Shown piece by piece: positions 16,610 through 25,139 of a DNA stretch of 64,000 nt (positions within the stretch are counted from its first letter, which is position 1; every line of letters starts with the position of its first letter). The position numbers and the translations under genes were made by a program. The notes under the pieces are model-generated. The model did no database searches. It saw only the letters and a program-made list of their open reading frames with translations, and had not been told where the DNA came from. This DNA is from Actinoplanes sandaracinus. GTDB lineage: Bacteria > Actinomycetota > Actinomycetes > Mycobacteriales > Micromonosporaceae. The stretch is taken from the NCBI RefSeq assembly GCF_030009775.1, contig NZ_JASCTH010000003.1, forward strand, positions 62,001-126,000, read 5' to 3'.

Positions 16610-17557
16610 TCAGGCGCGTCGTGCGAGGTCGGCCGCGCCGACCACGCCGGCCGCGTTGCCCATCAGAGCGGCGTGCACCTCGGCCACCGGGAAGCGGCCA
16701 CGGTTGGAGAGCTGATCCCGGTACGCCCGCTCGATCGGCCCCATCAGCAGCGGTCCCGCGTCGATCACGCCCCCGCCGATGACCATGATCTGTGGGTCCA
16801 GGCTCTGCGCGAGGTCGGCCAGCGCCACCCCGAGCCAGTACCCGACCTGGGCGAAGGCGTCCATCGCGACCCCGTCGCCGGCCCGTGCCGCCTCGGTGAT
16901 CTGCCGGCCGGTGATGGCGAGCGCGTCACCGCCGGCCAGTTCGAGCAGTTTCGCGGCCCGTGCCGGCTCCTGCCTCGCTCCGGCCCGGCCGAACCGGACG
17001 AGGGCGTTGCCGCTCGCGTACTGCTCCAGGCAGCCGAGCCGGCCGCAGCCGCAGGGATGCCCGTCCGGGACCGACTGGATGTGGCCCAGCTCGGCGGCGA
17101 TGCCGTTGGCGCCGCGCCACAGGTTGCCGTTGACGACGATGGCGCCGCCGATGCCGGTGCCGACGGTGATCATCACCATCGAGTCGGCGTGCGTGGCCAC
17201 GCCGAACCGGAACTCCGCCCAGGCCGCGACGTTGGCGTCGTTGTCCAGCACGACCGGCAGGCCGATCGCCTTGTGCACGTAGGCCTGCAACGGCTCGTCC
17301 CGCCAGGCCAGGTTCGGCGCGAACAGCACGGTCGAACCGGCGGCGTCGATCCACGCGGCGGCGCCGATGCCGATCGCGGTCGCCTCCGGGTACTGCGCCA
17401 CGAGCTCGGCGGCCACCTCGACGATCGTGTCCCGGGTGCCGGCCGGGTCGTCCGCCGGCGTCGGCCGCCGGTTGGAAGCGAGCACGTTGCCCTGCTCGTC
17501 GACCACGCCACCGGCGACCTTGGTGCCCCCGACGTCGATTCCGATGGTCAGCGTCAC
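16610..17557 (-). CDS. glk: ROK-family glucokinase
   Basis: Phosphorylates glucose using ATP (or polyphosphate in some actinobacteria). The 315 residues carry the phosphate-1 motif GIDVGGTKVAGG at the N-terminus, the substrate block VLDNDANVAAW, the ROK motif GTGIGGAIV, and the zinc-binding HPCGCGRLGCLE. I start at GTG 17557 after AGAGGGG. In streptomycetes glkA mediates carbon catabolite repression, so a regulatory role is possible. The next upstream gene (17583-18338) also accompanies glkA in streptomycetes as far as I recall. Confidence 0.95.
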   Translation of the reverse strand: MTLTIGIDVGGTKVAGGVVDEQGNVLASNRRPTPADDPAGTRDTIVEVAAELVAQYPEATAIGIGAAAWIDAAGSTVLFAPNLAWRDEPLQAYVHKAIGLPVVLDNDANVAAWAEFRFGVATHADSMVMITVGTGIGGAIVVNGNLWRGANGIAAELGHIQSVPDGHPCGCGRLGCLEQYASGNALVRFGRAGARQEPARAAKLLELAGGDALAITGRQITEAARAGDGVAMDAFAQVGYWLGVALADLAQSLDPQIMVIGGGVIDAGPLLMGPIERAYRDQLSNRGRFPVAEVHAALMGNAAGVVGAADLARRA

Positions 17558-17582
17558 GCTGCCCGTCCCCTCTGCAAACAGT

Positions 17583-18338
17583 TCACACCGCGCTGCCGGG
17601 GCGGGCGTCGTCGCCGGGCCCCGCGTCGCGGTCCTCGGGCGCCGCGGCACCCAACTCATGATCCACGCTACGGGGCCGAGCGGCGTCGCCTGCGGCCGCC
17701 TCCGAGGTGGCCATGGCCCAGACGTCGCCCGGGCGGGATCCCGCGGCTGCCGGTCGTGCGGCGCCGTGTTCTGCGGGGCGGGCCGCGCGGGCCTTGGCCC
17801 GGGCGACCGCTTTCGCCACCGCCTCCTCCGCGGCGGCGGCACGAGCCCGGGCCGCGGCGGCGGCCTCGCGGGCGTCGGCCGCGCTGGCGGCGCCCCACGG
17901 GTCGCTCTCCTCGTCGCGCGCCGGCGGCTCCTGCTCCGGCGACGCCGGACGGGTCGCCGTCGACCACGCCTGGTCGGGGGTGGGAGCCGGGCGGCTCCTC
18001 GGGGCCGGCGGCCGGGGACGCTCGACGGCCATCGAGGAGAACGCGCGCATCAGCCCGGCCACGCCGCTCGCGATGTCACCGGCACTGGTGGCGAGCCGCT
18101 CGGCGGTCTCCGGGCTCGGATCGCGCACCGCCGCGATCGCCTTGCAGACCGGGCAGACGCAGCACTCGGCGCTCCCGGTCGCGAGGTCGCTGCGGGAGAG
18201 CACACCGATCAGCCCGGCGACGGACTCACCCAGGAGACCGAATCCGTCCCCGGACGAGTGGCCACCGCTCCCTGTCACCGCCCGGGCGAGGATCGCCGCG
18301 ACCAGCCGTTCGGCTTCCTCCCGTGCTGACGCCGGCAT
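17583..18338 (-). CDS. hypothetical Ala-rich protein upstream of glucokinase (DUF5304-like)
   Basis: A 251-residue protein of unknown function. The N-terminal 110 residues look folded: an amphipathic helix (EEAERLVAAILARAV), then CCVCPVCKAIAAVRDPSPE (from residue 59) with a CxxC pair that could bind metal, then a helix ending VAGLMRAFS. The remainder is disordered: Pro/Arg-rich, then a long Ala/Arg helix (about 165-200) and an acidic C-terminus. I start at ATG 18338 behind GAGGGGA. It lies between the SRPBCC gene and glucokinase in a likely operon. The DUF5304 assignment rests on context and is uncertain. Confidence 0.65.
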   Translation of the reverse strand: MPASAREEAERLVAAILARAVTGSGGHSSGDGFGLLGESVAGLIGVLSRSDLATGSAECCVCPVCKAIAAVRDPSPETAERLATSAGDIASGVAGLMRAFSSMAVERPRPPAPRSRPAPTPDQAWSTATRPASPEQEPPARDEESDPWGAASAADAREAAAAARARAAAAEEAVAKAVARAKARAARPAEHGAARPAAAGSRPGDVWAMATSEAAAGDAARPRSVDHELGAAAPEDRDAGPGDDARPGSAV

Positions 18339-18361
18339 CACCGCTCCCCTCGGCCCGTGGC

Positions 18362-18814
18362 TCAGGCCGCGGGCAGGCTCTCGACGCGGCGCTTGAGCTC
18401 CTTCAGCGCCGTATCCATGATCATTTTCTCCGCCTTGCGGCGGAACATGCCGAGCATCCCGATCGAGAGGTCCACCGCGAGGGTGTACGTCACGGTCGTG
18501 CCGCCGTCCGCGTTCTCCACCAGGTCGTAGGAGCCGTCCTGGGAGCGCTGCGTCTTCGACGGCTCGACCAGGTGCCACTCGATGCGGGACAGGTCGTCGG
18601 CATACGCGTACTCCAACGTGTACTCGTCGACCAGGACCGTGGCGTCGATCTGGAAACGCACCTGGGCGGCATAACCGTCCTCGTACTCCTCGAGGACCTC
18701 CGCCTTCTTGATCGACTCTGCCCACTCCGGGTAACGCGCGAAGTCGCAGATCACCGCGGCCACCCGTGCCAGGGGCGCATGGACCTGAATCGACTGTGTC
18801 GAGGTGTCCGCCAT
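18362..18814 (-). CDS. SRPBCC-family (START-like) lipid/polyketide-binding protein
   Basis: A 150-residue SRPBCC domain protein. SIQVHAPLARVAAVICDFARYPEWAE at the N-terminus is the classic first strand and helix of the fold; GGTTVTYTLAVDL and the long C-terminal helix (AEKMIMDTALKELKRRVE) complete it. Such proteins form a deep hydrophobic pocket and bind lipids, sterols or polyketides; the ligand is unknown. M. tuberculosis Rv2185c occupies the same relative position. It probably starts the operon that continues through the DUF5304-like gene to glucokinase. Confidence 0.85.
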   Translation of the reverse strand: MADTSTQSIQVHAPLARVAAVICDFARYPEWAESIKKAEVLEEYEDGYAAQVRFQIDATVLVDEYTLEYAYADDLSRIEWHLVEPSKTQRSQDGSYDLVENADGGTTVTYTLAVDLSIGMLGMFRRKAEKMIMDTALKELKRRVESLPAA

Positions 18815-18876
18815 GACGCGAGGCTACCCGTCGCCCGCGACAGAATGCGCAGCCGGGGCGTGCGCGAACCGCGCCG

Positions 18877-20595
18877 ATGTCAGCCACGGCAGCTACCATC
18901 CGTGACGTGCCAGCCCTCGCCAGTGGTCCCGCGCGCATCCGCCCCGCCGAAGCCGCGGCCCGAGTCGTCATGCTCGCGCTGGTCGCGGCACTGACCCTGA
19001 CCGCGACCGGCGACCCGGTCCAGCTCGGCTGGATCGCGCTGCTGGCCGTCGCCGCGGTGCCCGCCTTCGTGGCCCGCGGGCACGCCGTCCTGGCCCCGCT
19101 GGGCCGCCTCGGCGAGGTTGTGGTGACCTGCGTGGCGGCGGGCTCGGTGGCCGCCGCGGCCATGGCCGCCGACCGGGTCGGCGCCGGGTTCGGCGCCGAG
19201 GCCGTCCTGCCCTACCTGGCCGTGCCGCTGCTCACCGCGGCCCTGCGCCGCCGCCCCTCCGAGAGCATTACGCTGCTCGGGGTCGCGGCCGCCGCCATGG
19301 TGGTGGGCGGCGCCGTCGCCGAGCCCGGTGACCCGCTGCGCCAGCCGGGCTATCTCGCCGCCTGCGGCCAGTGGCTGGTCCTGGGCGCGATCATCGCGTT
19401 CGCCGCCGAGACGATGCGCCAGCTGCTCCAGCCGCCCGACCCGACGCCTCAGCCCTACGCCGAGGCCACCCGCCTGCTGACCCAGCTGCGCAGTGTGGCC
19501 CGGTCGCTGCCCGGCGCCACCCTGGACCCGGGCGGCATCTCCGAGCACCTGCTGGAGGAGTTGCGCGCGGTCGCGCCCGGCCATCGGGCGGCGGTGCTGT
19601 CGGCCAGCGGCGGCGGCCGGCTGGTGGTGCTGGCGCAGACCGGCGCCGAGCGGGTCGACTGGGAGACCACCCTCGACGCCGACTCGGGGATCGCCGACGC
19701 CTGGGCCACGCAGCAGCCGCAGACCGCCAGCCGGTCGCAGGCGCGCAGCCATCCCGGGGGTGACGTGTCCTCACTGGTGGTGCCCCTGGTCGCGGGGGTG
19801 CGCACGATCGGGCTGGTCATTCTGGAGACGGACGCCGCCGGGGCGTACCCCTCACCGGTCGTGCAGGCGGTGACCGAGGTGACCGGCCCGGCCTCGCTGC
19901 GGCTGGAAGCCGCCCTGCTCTTCGACGACGTGCGCTCGCTCGCCACCAACGAGGAGCGGCAGCGCCTGGCTCGGGAGATCCACGACGGTGTCGCCCAGGA
20001 ACTGGTCATGGTCGGCTATGGCATCGACAACGCGCAGGCCACGCTACCCGAGGGCGCGGAGGAGACGGCCGAGGAATTGCGGGCACTGCGGGCCGAGGTG
20101 ACCCGGGTGATCACCGAGCTGCGGCTGAGCCTGTTCGAGCTGCGTTCCGAGGTCGACCGCAACGGCGGCCTGGCCGCCGCCATCGCGGAGTACGCCCGGA
20201 CTCTCGGCACGAGCGCCGGCCTGCGGGTGCACTTCACCTTCGACGAGTCGACCGCCCGGCTGCCCGCCGCCACCGAGGCCGAACTGCTCCGGATCGCCCA
20301 GGAGGCGATCACCAACGCGCGCAAGCACGCGGGCGCGTCGAACCTCTGGGTCACCTGTACGGTCGACCCACCGTATGCGGAGATCGAGGTGTCCGACGAC
20401 GGCAAGGGGTTCGCAGACACCCGCCCCGACGGCCGTTACGGCCTTACCATCATGGCGGAACGCGCTGAACGCATCCGGGGTCGTCTCAAGATCACGCCGC
20501 GACACCCCAGCGGGACAACCGTCGCCGTAGTGCTCGGAACCCCGCCTCGGCGCGATAGCGTGCGGGATAGCGTTTCAGCTCCAGAAGGGGAGTAA
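18877..20595 (+). CDS. NarL-type sensor histidine kinase with GAF domain
   Basis: A 572-residue kinase. Residues about 25-185 hold five or six hydrophobic segments. A GAF-like domain follows (about 190-345), then the HisKA_3 dimerisation helix with the phospho-acceptor H369 in LAREIHDGVAQEL, and a HATPase domain with ELLRIAQEAITNARKHA (N box) and VSDDGKGF (G1). Eight bp separate its stop from the response regulator gene, so they are a cognate pair. An alternative GTG start is at 18907. The signal is unknown; the membrane part has no recognisable sensor motif. Confidence 0.92.
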   Translation: MSATAATIRDVPALASGPARIRPAEAAARVVMLALVAALTLTATGDPVQLGWIALLAVAAVPAFVARGHAVLAPLGRLGEVVVTCVAAGSVAAAAMAADRVGAGFGAEAVLPYLAVPLLTAALRRRPSESITLLGVAAAAMVVGGAVAEPGDPLRQPGYLAACGQWLVLGAIIAFAAETMRQLLQPPDPTPQPYAEATRLLTQLRSVARSLPGATLDPGGISEHLLEELRAVAPGHRAAVLSASGGGRLVVLAQTGAERVDWETTLDADSGIADAWATQQPQTASRSQARSHPGGDVSSLVVPLVAGVRTIGLVILETDAAGAYPSPVVQAVTEVTGPASLRLEAALLFDDVRSLATNEERQRLAREIHDGVAQELVMVGYGIDNAQATLPEGAEETAEELRALRAEVTRVITELRLSLFELRSEVDRNGGLAAAIAEYARTLGTSAGLRVHFTFDESTARLPAATEAELLRIAQEAITNARKHAGASNLWVTCTVDPPYAEIEVSDDGKGFADTRPDGRYGLTIMAERAERIRGRLKITPRHPSGTTVAVVLGTPPRRDSVRDSVSAPEGE

Positions 20596-20602
20596 CCCGA
20601 GC

Positions 20603-21271
20603 ATGTCGACCAGTCCTGCGCCGACGACGCGCACCAAGGTCCTCCTTGTCGACGATCACGATCTGATTCGTAAGGGACTGCGACACGCATTCGAGCGCGA
20701 CCGCCAGTTCGAGGTCGTCGGCGAGGCCGCCACGGCGGCGGAGGCGGTGCGCCAGGCCGGCGCCCTCCAGCCGGATGTCGTGATCATGGACCTGCGCCTG
20801 CCCGACGGCAGCGGCCTGGAGGCGACCCGCGCCCTCCGGAAGAACAATGCCAACATGGGCATCGTCGTCCTGACGATGTACGCGGGCGATGACCAGCTAT
20901 TCGGCGCTCTCGAGGCCGGGGCCAGCGCTTTCGTGCCGAAGACGGCTCCGGCCGACGAGGTCGTGGCGGCCGCCCGGCACGCCGCGTCGGCGCCCAGCGC
21001 GTTCACCGCGGCCGATCTGGCCGAGGCGATGAAGCGTCGTCTCGCCCCGTCCGGCCCACAGCTCTCGCCACGCGAGGGCCAGGTGCTGCGGCTGCTCGCC
21101 GACGGCATGAGCGTCGCGGGGATCGCCAAACAGCTGTTCGTCTCGGAGTCGACGGCGAAGACCCACATCTCGAAGCTCTACGAGAAGCTGGGTGCGGCCA
21201 ACCGGGCGCAGGCGCTCATGACGGCGCTCCGGCTGGGCCTCCTTGAGGCTCCCGACGCTCCCAAGTTCTAA
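20603..21271 (+). CDS. LuxR/NarL-family response regulator
   Basis: A 222-residue DNA-binding partner of the preceding kinase. The receiver has the acidic pair in LLVDDHD (17-18), phospho-acceptor D63 in VVIMDLRLPDG, and Lys in FVPKTAP. The LuxR helix-turn-helix spans about 152-215 (LSPREGQVLRLLADGMSVAGI, then SESTAKTHISKLYEKLG). Start ATG 20603 follows AGGGGAG. Targets are unknown; no dyad resembling a NarL box was obvious upstream of the pair. Confidence 0.93.
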   Translation: MSTSPAPTTRTKVLLVDDHDLIRKGLRHAFERDRQFEVVGEAATAAEAVRQAGALQPDVVIMDLRLPDGSGLEATRALRKNNANMGIVVLTMYAGDDQLFGALEAGASAFVPKTAPADEVVAAARHAASAPSAFTAADLAEAMKRRLAPSGPQLSPREGQVLRLLADGMSVAGIAKQLFVSESTAKTHISKLYEKLGAANRAQALMTALRLGLLEAPDAPKF

Positions 21272-21328
21272 GCATTTCGGACAGATTCGGCGTTTCTGCA
21301 TTTAACTGCCGAATCCAGATCTAAGCGT

Positions 21329-21357
21329 CGCAGCCCCGGCATAGCCCGGCGGCTGCG
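21329..21357. terminator. possible terminator between the response regulator and MarR genes
   Basis: Imperfect hairpin CGCAGCC-CCGG / CCGG-CGGCTGCG around a short loop, between two convergent genes. A second GC-rich dyad follows at about 21365-21395. Only weakly supported. Confidence 0.4.
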
Positions 21358-21425
21358 GTGAGTACGCGGCGAGCCGCGCCGCCGCCCGGTGAGGCGACCC
21401 ACCGTGGCCGGATCCACCACGAGCC

Positions 21426-21929
21426 CTACTCGCCCAAGGCGAGGAGGACTTTCCGCAGCAGCGCGTTCAACTGGATCAACTCGTCGTGATCGAGCCCGCC
21501 GAGGGCCTGCTGATCGATCGCGATGCCCTTGAAGATGTACTTGTTCCACATCTCCCGGCCCTCCGGCGTGGGCCGCACCAGCACCCGCCGCCGGTCGGCG
21601 CCGTCCACCTGACGCGTGACCAGCCCGGATTCGGCCAGCCGGTCCAGCCGGCTGGTCATCGCGGCCCGGGTGACGTTCGCCGCCTCAGCCAACTGCGCCG
21701 GGGTCGCCTCGGTCGGCCACGGCTGCACCATCAGCACGTGCAGCGTCTTGAAGTCCTGCAGCGTGAACCCGTCCTCGGTGTCGGTGAACATCGCGGCGTC
21801 CGCCCGGTCGAGCCAGCGCTGGATGTACTTCATCCGCACCAGCGCACCCTCGACCTCGGGCGCGAAGGCGGGCTCGGTCCGCCAGAACGCCGCCCATCTG
21901 GCCACATGCTGATCCACGCTGTCTTCCAC
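21426..21929 (-). CDS. MarR-family transcription regulator
   Basis: A 167-residue winged-helix regulator. DFKTLHVLM, then TPAQLAEAANVTRAAMTSRLDRL and the wing SGLVTRQVDGADRRRVLVRPT match the MarR fold, flanked by dimerisation helices. I start at GTG 21929 (VEDSVDQHVARW). GTG 21917 is the alternative; neither has a strong ribosome-binding site. It is divergent from the MFS gene, with a TAGTT-N8-AACTA dyad in the 69-bp gap, so it most likely represses that exporter and itself and is released by a small phenolic or drug-like ligand. Confidence 0.9.
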   Translation of the reverse strand: MEDSVDQHVARWAAFWRTEPAFAPEVEGALVRMKYIQRWLDRADAAMFTDTEDGFTLQDFKTLHVLMVQPWPTEATPAQLAEAANVTRAAMTSRLDRLAESGLVTRQVDGADRRRVLVRPTPEGREMWNKYIFKGIAIDQQALGGLDHDELIQLNALLRKVLLALGE

Positions 21930-21967
21930 AGCCAGAAGTCTGCCACGCTTCTGACTATTCGATTGCT

Positions 21968-21989
21968 GATAGTTAGATGGCGAACTACC
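21968..21989. promoter_or_regulatory. probable MarR operator
   Basis: TAGTT-N8-AACTA palindrome (21970-21987) with extra flanking symmetry, in the divergent marR-MFS gap and only 10 bp before the MFS start. TAGTT/AACTA half-sites are common for MarR-family operators. A second weaker dyad, ACTAT-N10-ATAGT, overlaps it at 21954-21973. Confidence 0.65.
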
Positions 21990-21998
21990 CTGCCGCTC

Positions 21999-23420
21999 AT
22001 GACTCGTGACTTCCGGCTGCTCGCCATCGGCCAGGGCCTGTCCTGGCTCGGCAACGCGTTCCAGACCGTCGCACTTGCGTTCGCCGTCATCACCACCACC
22101 GGCGCCCGCGACCTGGGCCTGGTCATGGCCACCAACGTCCTCACGCTGCTCGCCGGCACCCTCTTCGGCGGCATCTGGGCCGACCGCCTCCAGCCCCAGC
22201 GAGTCATGGTCGTCTCCGACCTGGTCCGCTTCGCCGCCACCGCCGCCATCGCGGCGATGTTCACCACCGGCGGCTACCACCTGGCCACGCTCTGCGCCCT
22301 GACCGTGATCTCGGCCGGCGCCGGCAGCTTCTTCAGCCCGGCGATGAGCTCGCTCAAGCCCCTGCTCGTCCCGGTCGAGGAGCGCCAGAAGGCCAACGCC
22401 ACCCTCAGCCTGCTGCAGTCCATGTGCGGCGTGGCCGGCCCGGCCACCGCGGGCATCACCGTCGCCGCCTTCGGCGCGCCGGCCGGCTTCAGCATCAACG
22501 CCGTCAGCTTCCTGGCATCCATGGTCGCCGCCGCCCTCATCCGGGTACGGGCCCCGCGCGGCCCCCGCTCGGCGATGGGCAGCGAACTGGCCGCCGGCTG
22601 GCGGGAGCTCCGCAGCCGCGACTGGCTCTTCGCCAACCTGCTCGGCGCCAGCGCCTACCACATCGCCAACGGCGTCATCCTGGTGCTCGTCCCGCTCATC
22701 GCGATCGAACGGCTCGGCGGCGCGCACGCGATCGGCTGGATCGCCGCCGCCGAGGGCCTAGGCGGCGTCATCGGCTCGGCGATCGGCATGCGGTTCCGCC
22801 CCCGGAGGCTCCTGTTCGCCGGGCTGCTGGCACTGCCACTGATGTCGGTCTGGGCCTTCGCCTACGTGTGGCCCGGCACCCTCGCCGCCATCATGATCGG
22901 CGCCGTCATCGGATACGCCGGCCTACTCTTCTACGACGTCGCCTGGGACACGTCCCTGCAGGAGAACGTGCCGCACCGGGTGCTCGGCCGAGTCAGCTCC
23001 TGGGACTACCTGACCTCGTTCCTGGCCATGCCGGTGGGCAACGCCATGGCCTGGCCGCTCGCCGACCGTTTCGGCATCGACCGGGTGCTGACGGCGTGCG
23101 CCTGCGTCCTGCTCGCCGCGGGCGTGGCGATGTTGCTGGTGCCGGGCTGCCGCCGGCTGGTCCGCACCGGCGAGCCCGCCCCGGACCCGGCCGCAGTCCC
23201 GGCCCCGGACTCAGCCCCGGACTCAAGCTCGAACCCCGCACGGTCCTCGAACCCCGGCTCAGCTTCGGACCCGGACTCGACCTCGATCCCTGGCCCCGCC
23301 CCCGCGCCTGTCCCGGTGCACCGTGACCCCGTCACGGCCGCCGTCATGCCCACGGATCCCACTCCGGACCGGGTCGTCCCGCCCGCCGACGTGCACCGCC
23401 ACCACCACCCGGCCGGCTGA
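21999..23420 (+). CDS. MFS exporter (MFS_3/enterobactin-exporter type) with low-complexity tail
   Basis: A 473-residue 12-helix MFS protein of the type often annotated as EntS/MdtH-like drug or siderophore exporters: RDFRLLAIGQGLSWLGNAFQTVALAF at the start, a motif A-like GGIWADRLQPQRVM after TM2, and FSPAMSSLKPLLVP in mid-protein. Start ATG 21999 fits the family N-terminus; longer upstream reading runs through the marR gene. From about residue 390 the protein is a Pro/Asp/Ser repeat tail (PAPDPAAVPAPDSAPDSS and on) ending in HRHHHPAG, not part of the fold. The same degenerate DNA repeats continue beyond the stop codon. It is regulated by the divergent MarR protein. Confidence 0.9.
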   Translation: MTRDFRLLAIGQGLSWLGNAFQTVALAFAVITTTGARDLGLVMATNVLTLLAGTLFGGIWADRLQPQRVMVVSDLVRFAATAAIAAMFTTGGYHLATLCALTVISAGAGSFFSPAMSSLKPLLVPVEERQKANATLSLLQSMCGVAGPATAGITVAAFGAPAGFSINAVSFLASMVAAALIRVRAPRGPRSAMGSELAAGWRELRSRDWLFANLLGASAYHIANGVILVLVPLIAIERLGGAHAIGWIAAAEGLGGVIGSAIGMRFRPRRLLFAGLLALPLMSVWAFAYVWPGTLAAIMIGAVIGYAGLLFYDVAWDTSLQENVPHRVLGRVSSWDYLTSFLAMPVGNAMAWPLADRFGIDRVLTACACVLLAAGVAMLLVPGCRRLVRTGEPAPDPAAVPAPDSAPDSSSNPARSSNPGSASDPDSTSIPGPAPAPVPVHRDPVTAAVMPTDPTPDRVVPPADVHRHHHPAG

Positions 23421-23782
23421 GCCGGGCCTCTCCCCCATCGCTGCCGCGCAGCCGTCCAGCTGACCCGTTCCCCGGCAAGCTCGCTCAGACCGGTCCCGAT
23501 CCTGGCCTCGGCCTCAGACCCACCCACTCAGCCTCGGCTTCGAACCAGCCCCAACCTCGATCCCGGCCCCACCTCGACCCCAGCCCCATCTTCGAACCCC
23601 GCTCCGATCTCGGACCCGGCCCTGAACCCTCGATCCCGGCCTCAGCTCCCAGCCGCCACCCTTCCCGGGCAGCCCGGCCTTCCCCAGCCGCCACCCTTCC
23701 CAGGCAGCCCGGCCTTCCCCAACGGCCGGCTCGAACCCCGCCATCGACCGTTGCTCACGGCAGGCGGTTCCAGCGGCGGGCC
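23421..23782. other. intergenic repeats downstream of the MFS gene
   Basis: No gene seen. The first 220 bp continue the degenerate CCCGGACTC/TCGAACCCC words of the preceding gene's tail. A 35-bp direct repeat with one mismatch follows (23651-23685 and 23686-23720), so the tail region and this gap look like one expanding repeat tract interrupted by a stop codon. Confidence 0.75.
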
Positions 23783-24259
23783 TTACCTGATGGCAGGCGT
23801 TTCTCCAGCCACCGCTTTCCCTGCCGCCGGAAGCAGGTCCGCCAGAGCGGCGATCAGGTGCGGCTTCGTCGGCACGCCGGTCGCCCGGCGGACCTCACGG
23901 CCATCGGCGGCGAGGATCAACAGCGTCGGTGTACGCGAGACGCCAAGCTCACGAACCTCGTCGAGGTGACTCTCGGCGTCCACCTCGACGTGCCGGGCCT
24001 CGGGAAGCAGGGCCACGACCTCGGCGCTGACCCGGCGCACCGCCCGGCAGGGTGCACAGAACGCGGTGGAGAACTGCAACAGCGTGGCACGCCCCGGCTC
24101 CACCCCGAGGCGCTCCAGCAGGGCCGGGTCGAGCCGTACACCGTGAGTCATTCTCTGATCTTGACTCTCGACAGCCGTGCCGGCCAGCCGCTCGTCGCCA
24201 CAGCGACTCCACAAGCCCAGCACCACGCCCGCCGCCGCACCCGAATCCCCTAGATCCAC
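23783..24259 (-). CDS. thioredoxin-fold protein, possibly membrane-tethered
   Basis: A 158-residue thioredoxin-like protein. TLLQFSTAFCAPCRAVRRV holds the redox pair C68-C71 (CAPC); the cis-proline is in SRTPTLLIL (P111). The first 20 residues are mildly hydrophobic (GAAAGVVLGLW), a weak anchor at best. I start at GTG 24259 because AGGAG lies 6 bp upstream, better than ATG 24280, which overlaps that site. The family is common in actinobacteria and would reduce or shuffle disulfides; the partner is unknown. Gaps on both sides are repeat-rich. Confidence 0.8.
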   Translation of the reverse strand: MDLGDSGAAAGVVLGLWSRCGDERLAGTAVESQDQRMTHGVRLDPALLERLGVEPGRATLLQFSTAFCAPCRAVRRVSAEVVALLPEARHVEVDAESHLDEVRELGVSRTPTLLILAADGREVRRATGVPTKPHLIAALADLLPAAGKAVAGETPAIR

Positions 24260-25139
24260 AGGTTGCTCCTGACACGCCATTCAGGCCTACCAGCAGCCGT
24301 CGCCCACGGCCCTCGCCGTGATCGTGTGAGTCAGTGGCTGCGCACCGAGCACAAACTCACAAATCTCCAACGATCCGCCGCAATCCCACAGGGGCGTCGA
24401 CTGAGCAGAAGCCAGGTGTCGGCTGGTCGACGGGGGTTGGGGGCGGCGGCGGACGGCTGCGTGGGACGCCAGACGGCAGACCGACGACCACGCCGGCCAC
24501 GCACGCCGAGCCGTAGCGCGGACGGCAGACCGACAACCACGCACACCGAGCCGCAGCGCGGACGGCAGACGGCGGCATGGACGCCTGGCGACGAGCAGAC
24601 GGCGGCGCTGAGCGCAGGCGACGAGCGGCGGCGCTGCTGGCAGACGGTGGCAGCTGGCAGCGGATGGCGTATGGCAGCTGGCAGCGAGGCGGCGGACGGT
24701 AGCGGGCAGCGAGGCGGCGGACGGTAGCGGACAGCGAAGGCGGCGGACGGTAGCGGACAGCGAAGGCGGCGGACGGTAGCGGACAGCGAAGGCGGCGGAC
24801 GGTAGCGGACAGCGAAGGCGGCGGACGGTAGCGGACAGCGAAGGCGGCGGACGGTAGCGGGCAGCGAAGGCGGCGGCGAGCGGGCGGAGGCGGCAGGCGA
24901 CAGCGGGTGGAGGCGGCAGGCGGCGATGAATAGCAAGCAGCGGACGGCAGCGACGGGTAGCGATAGCAGCTGGCAGCGAGCGGCTGGAGGCGGATGGCGG
25001 ATGGCGGGCGCTCGCCGAGAAAGCGGCAGGTGGCGGTCACATCCGCCACCCACCGCAAAACCGCACTCGGACAGGAACTGATCAGCGAGCCGTCAGCAGC
25101 CTGGTTCTTCCGACAGCCCGGAACCCGGGCGGCAACGGA
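24260..25139. other. 880-bp gap with a 26-bp minisatellite
   Basis: No convincing gene. Long open frames on the minus strand (Arg/Pro/Ser-rich with a 26-residue period) are produced by the 26-bp repeat being read in three phases. Around the array are looser words of the same kind (GGCAGCGAGCGG, GACGGCAGACCGAC). Confidence 0.75.
24689..24895. repeat. 25-26 bp tandem repeat, seven to eight units
   Basis: Unit GGCGGACGGTAGCGGACAGC plus GAAGGC. The word GGCGGACGG starts at 24691, 24716, 24742, 24768, 24794, 24820 and 24846, so one 25-bp unit is followed by 26-bp units. The four central units are identical, pointing to recent expansion. Confidence 0.92.

Noticed and set aside
24331..25058. Minus-strand proteins of about 235 residues with a 26-residue period
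   Set aside because: The period is the 26-bp DNA repeat read in three phases; no domain or start signal.
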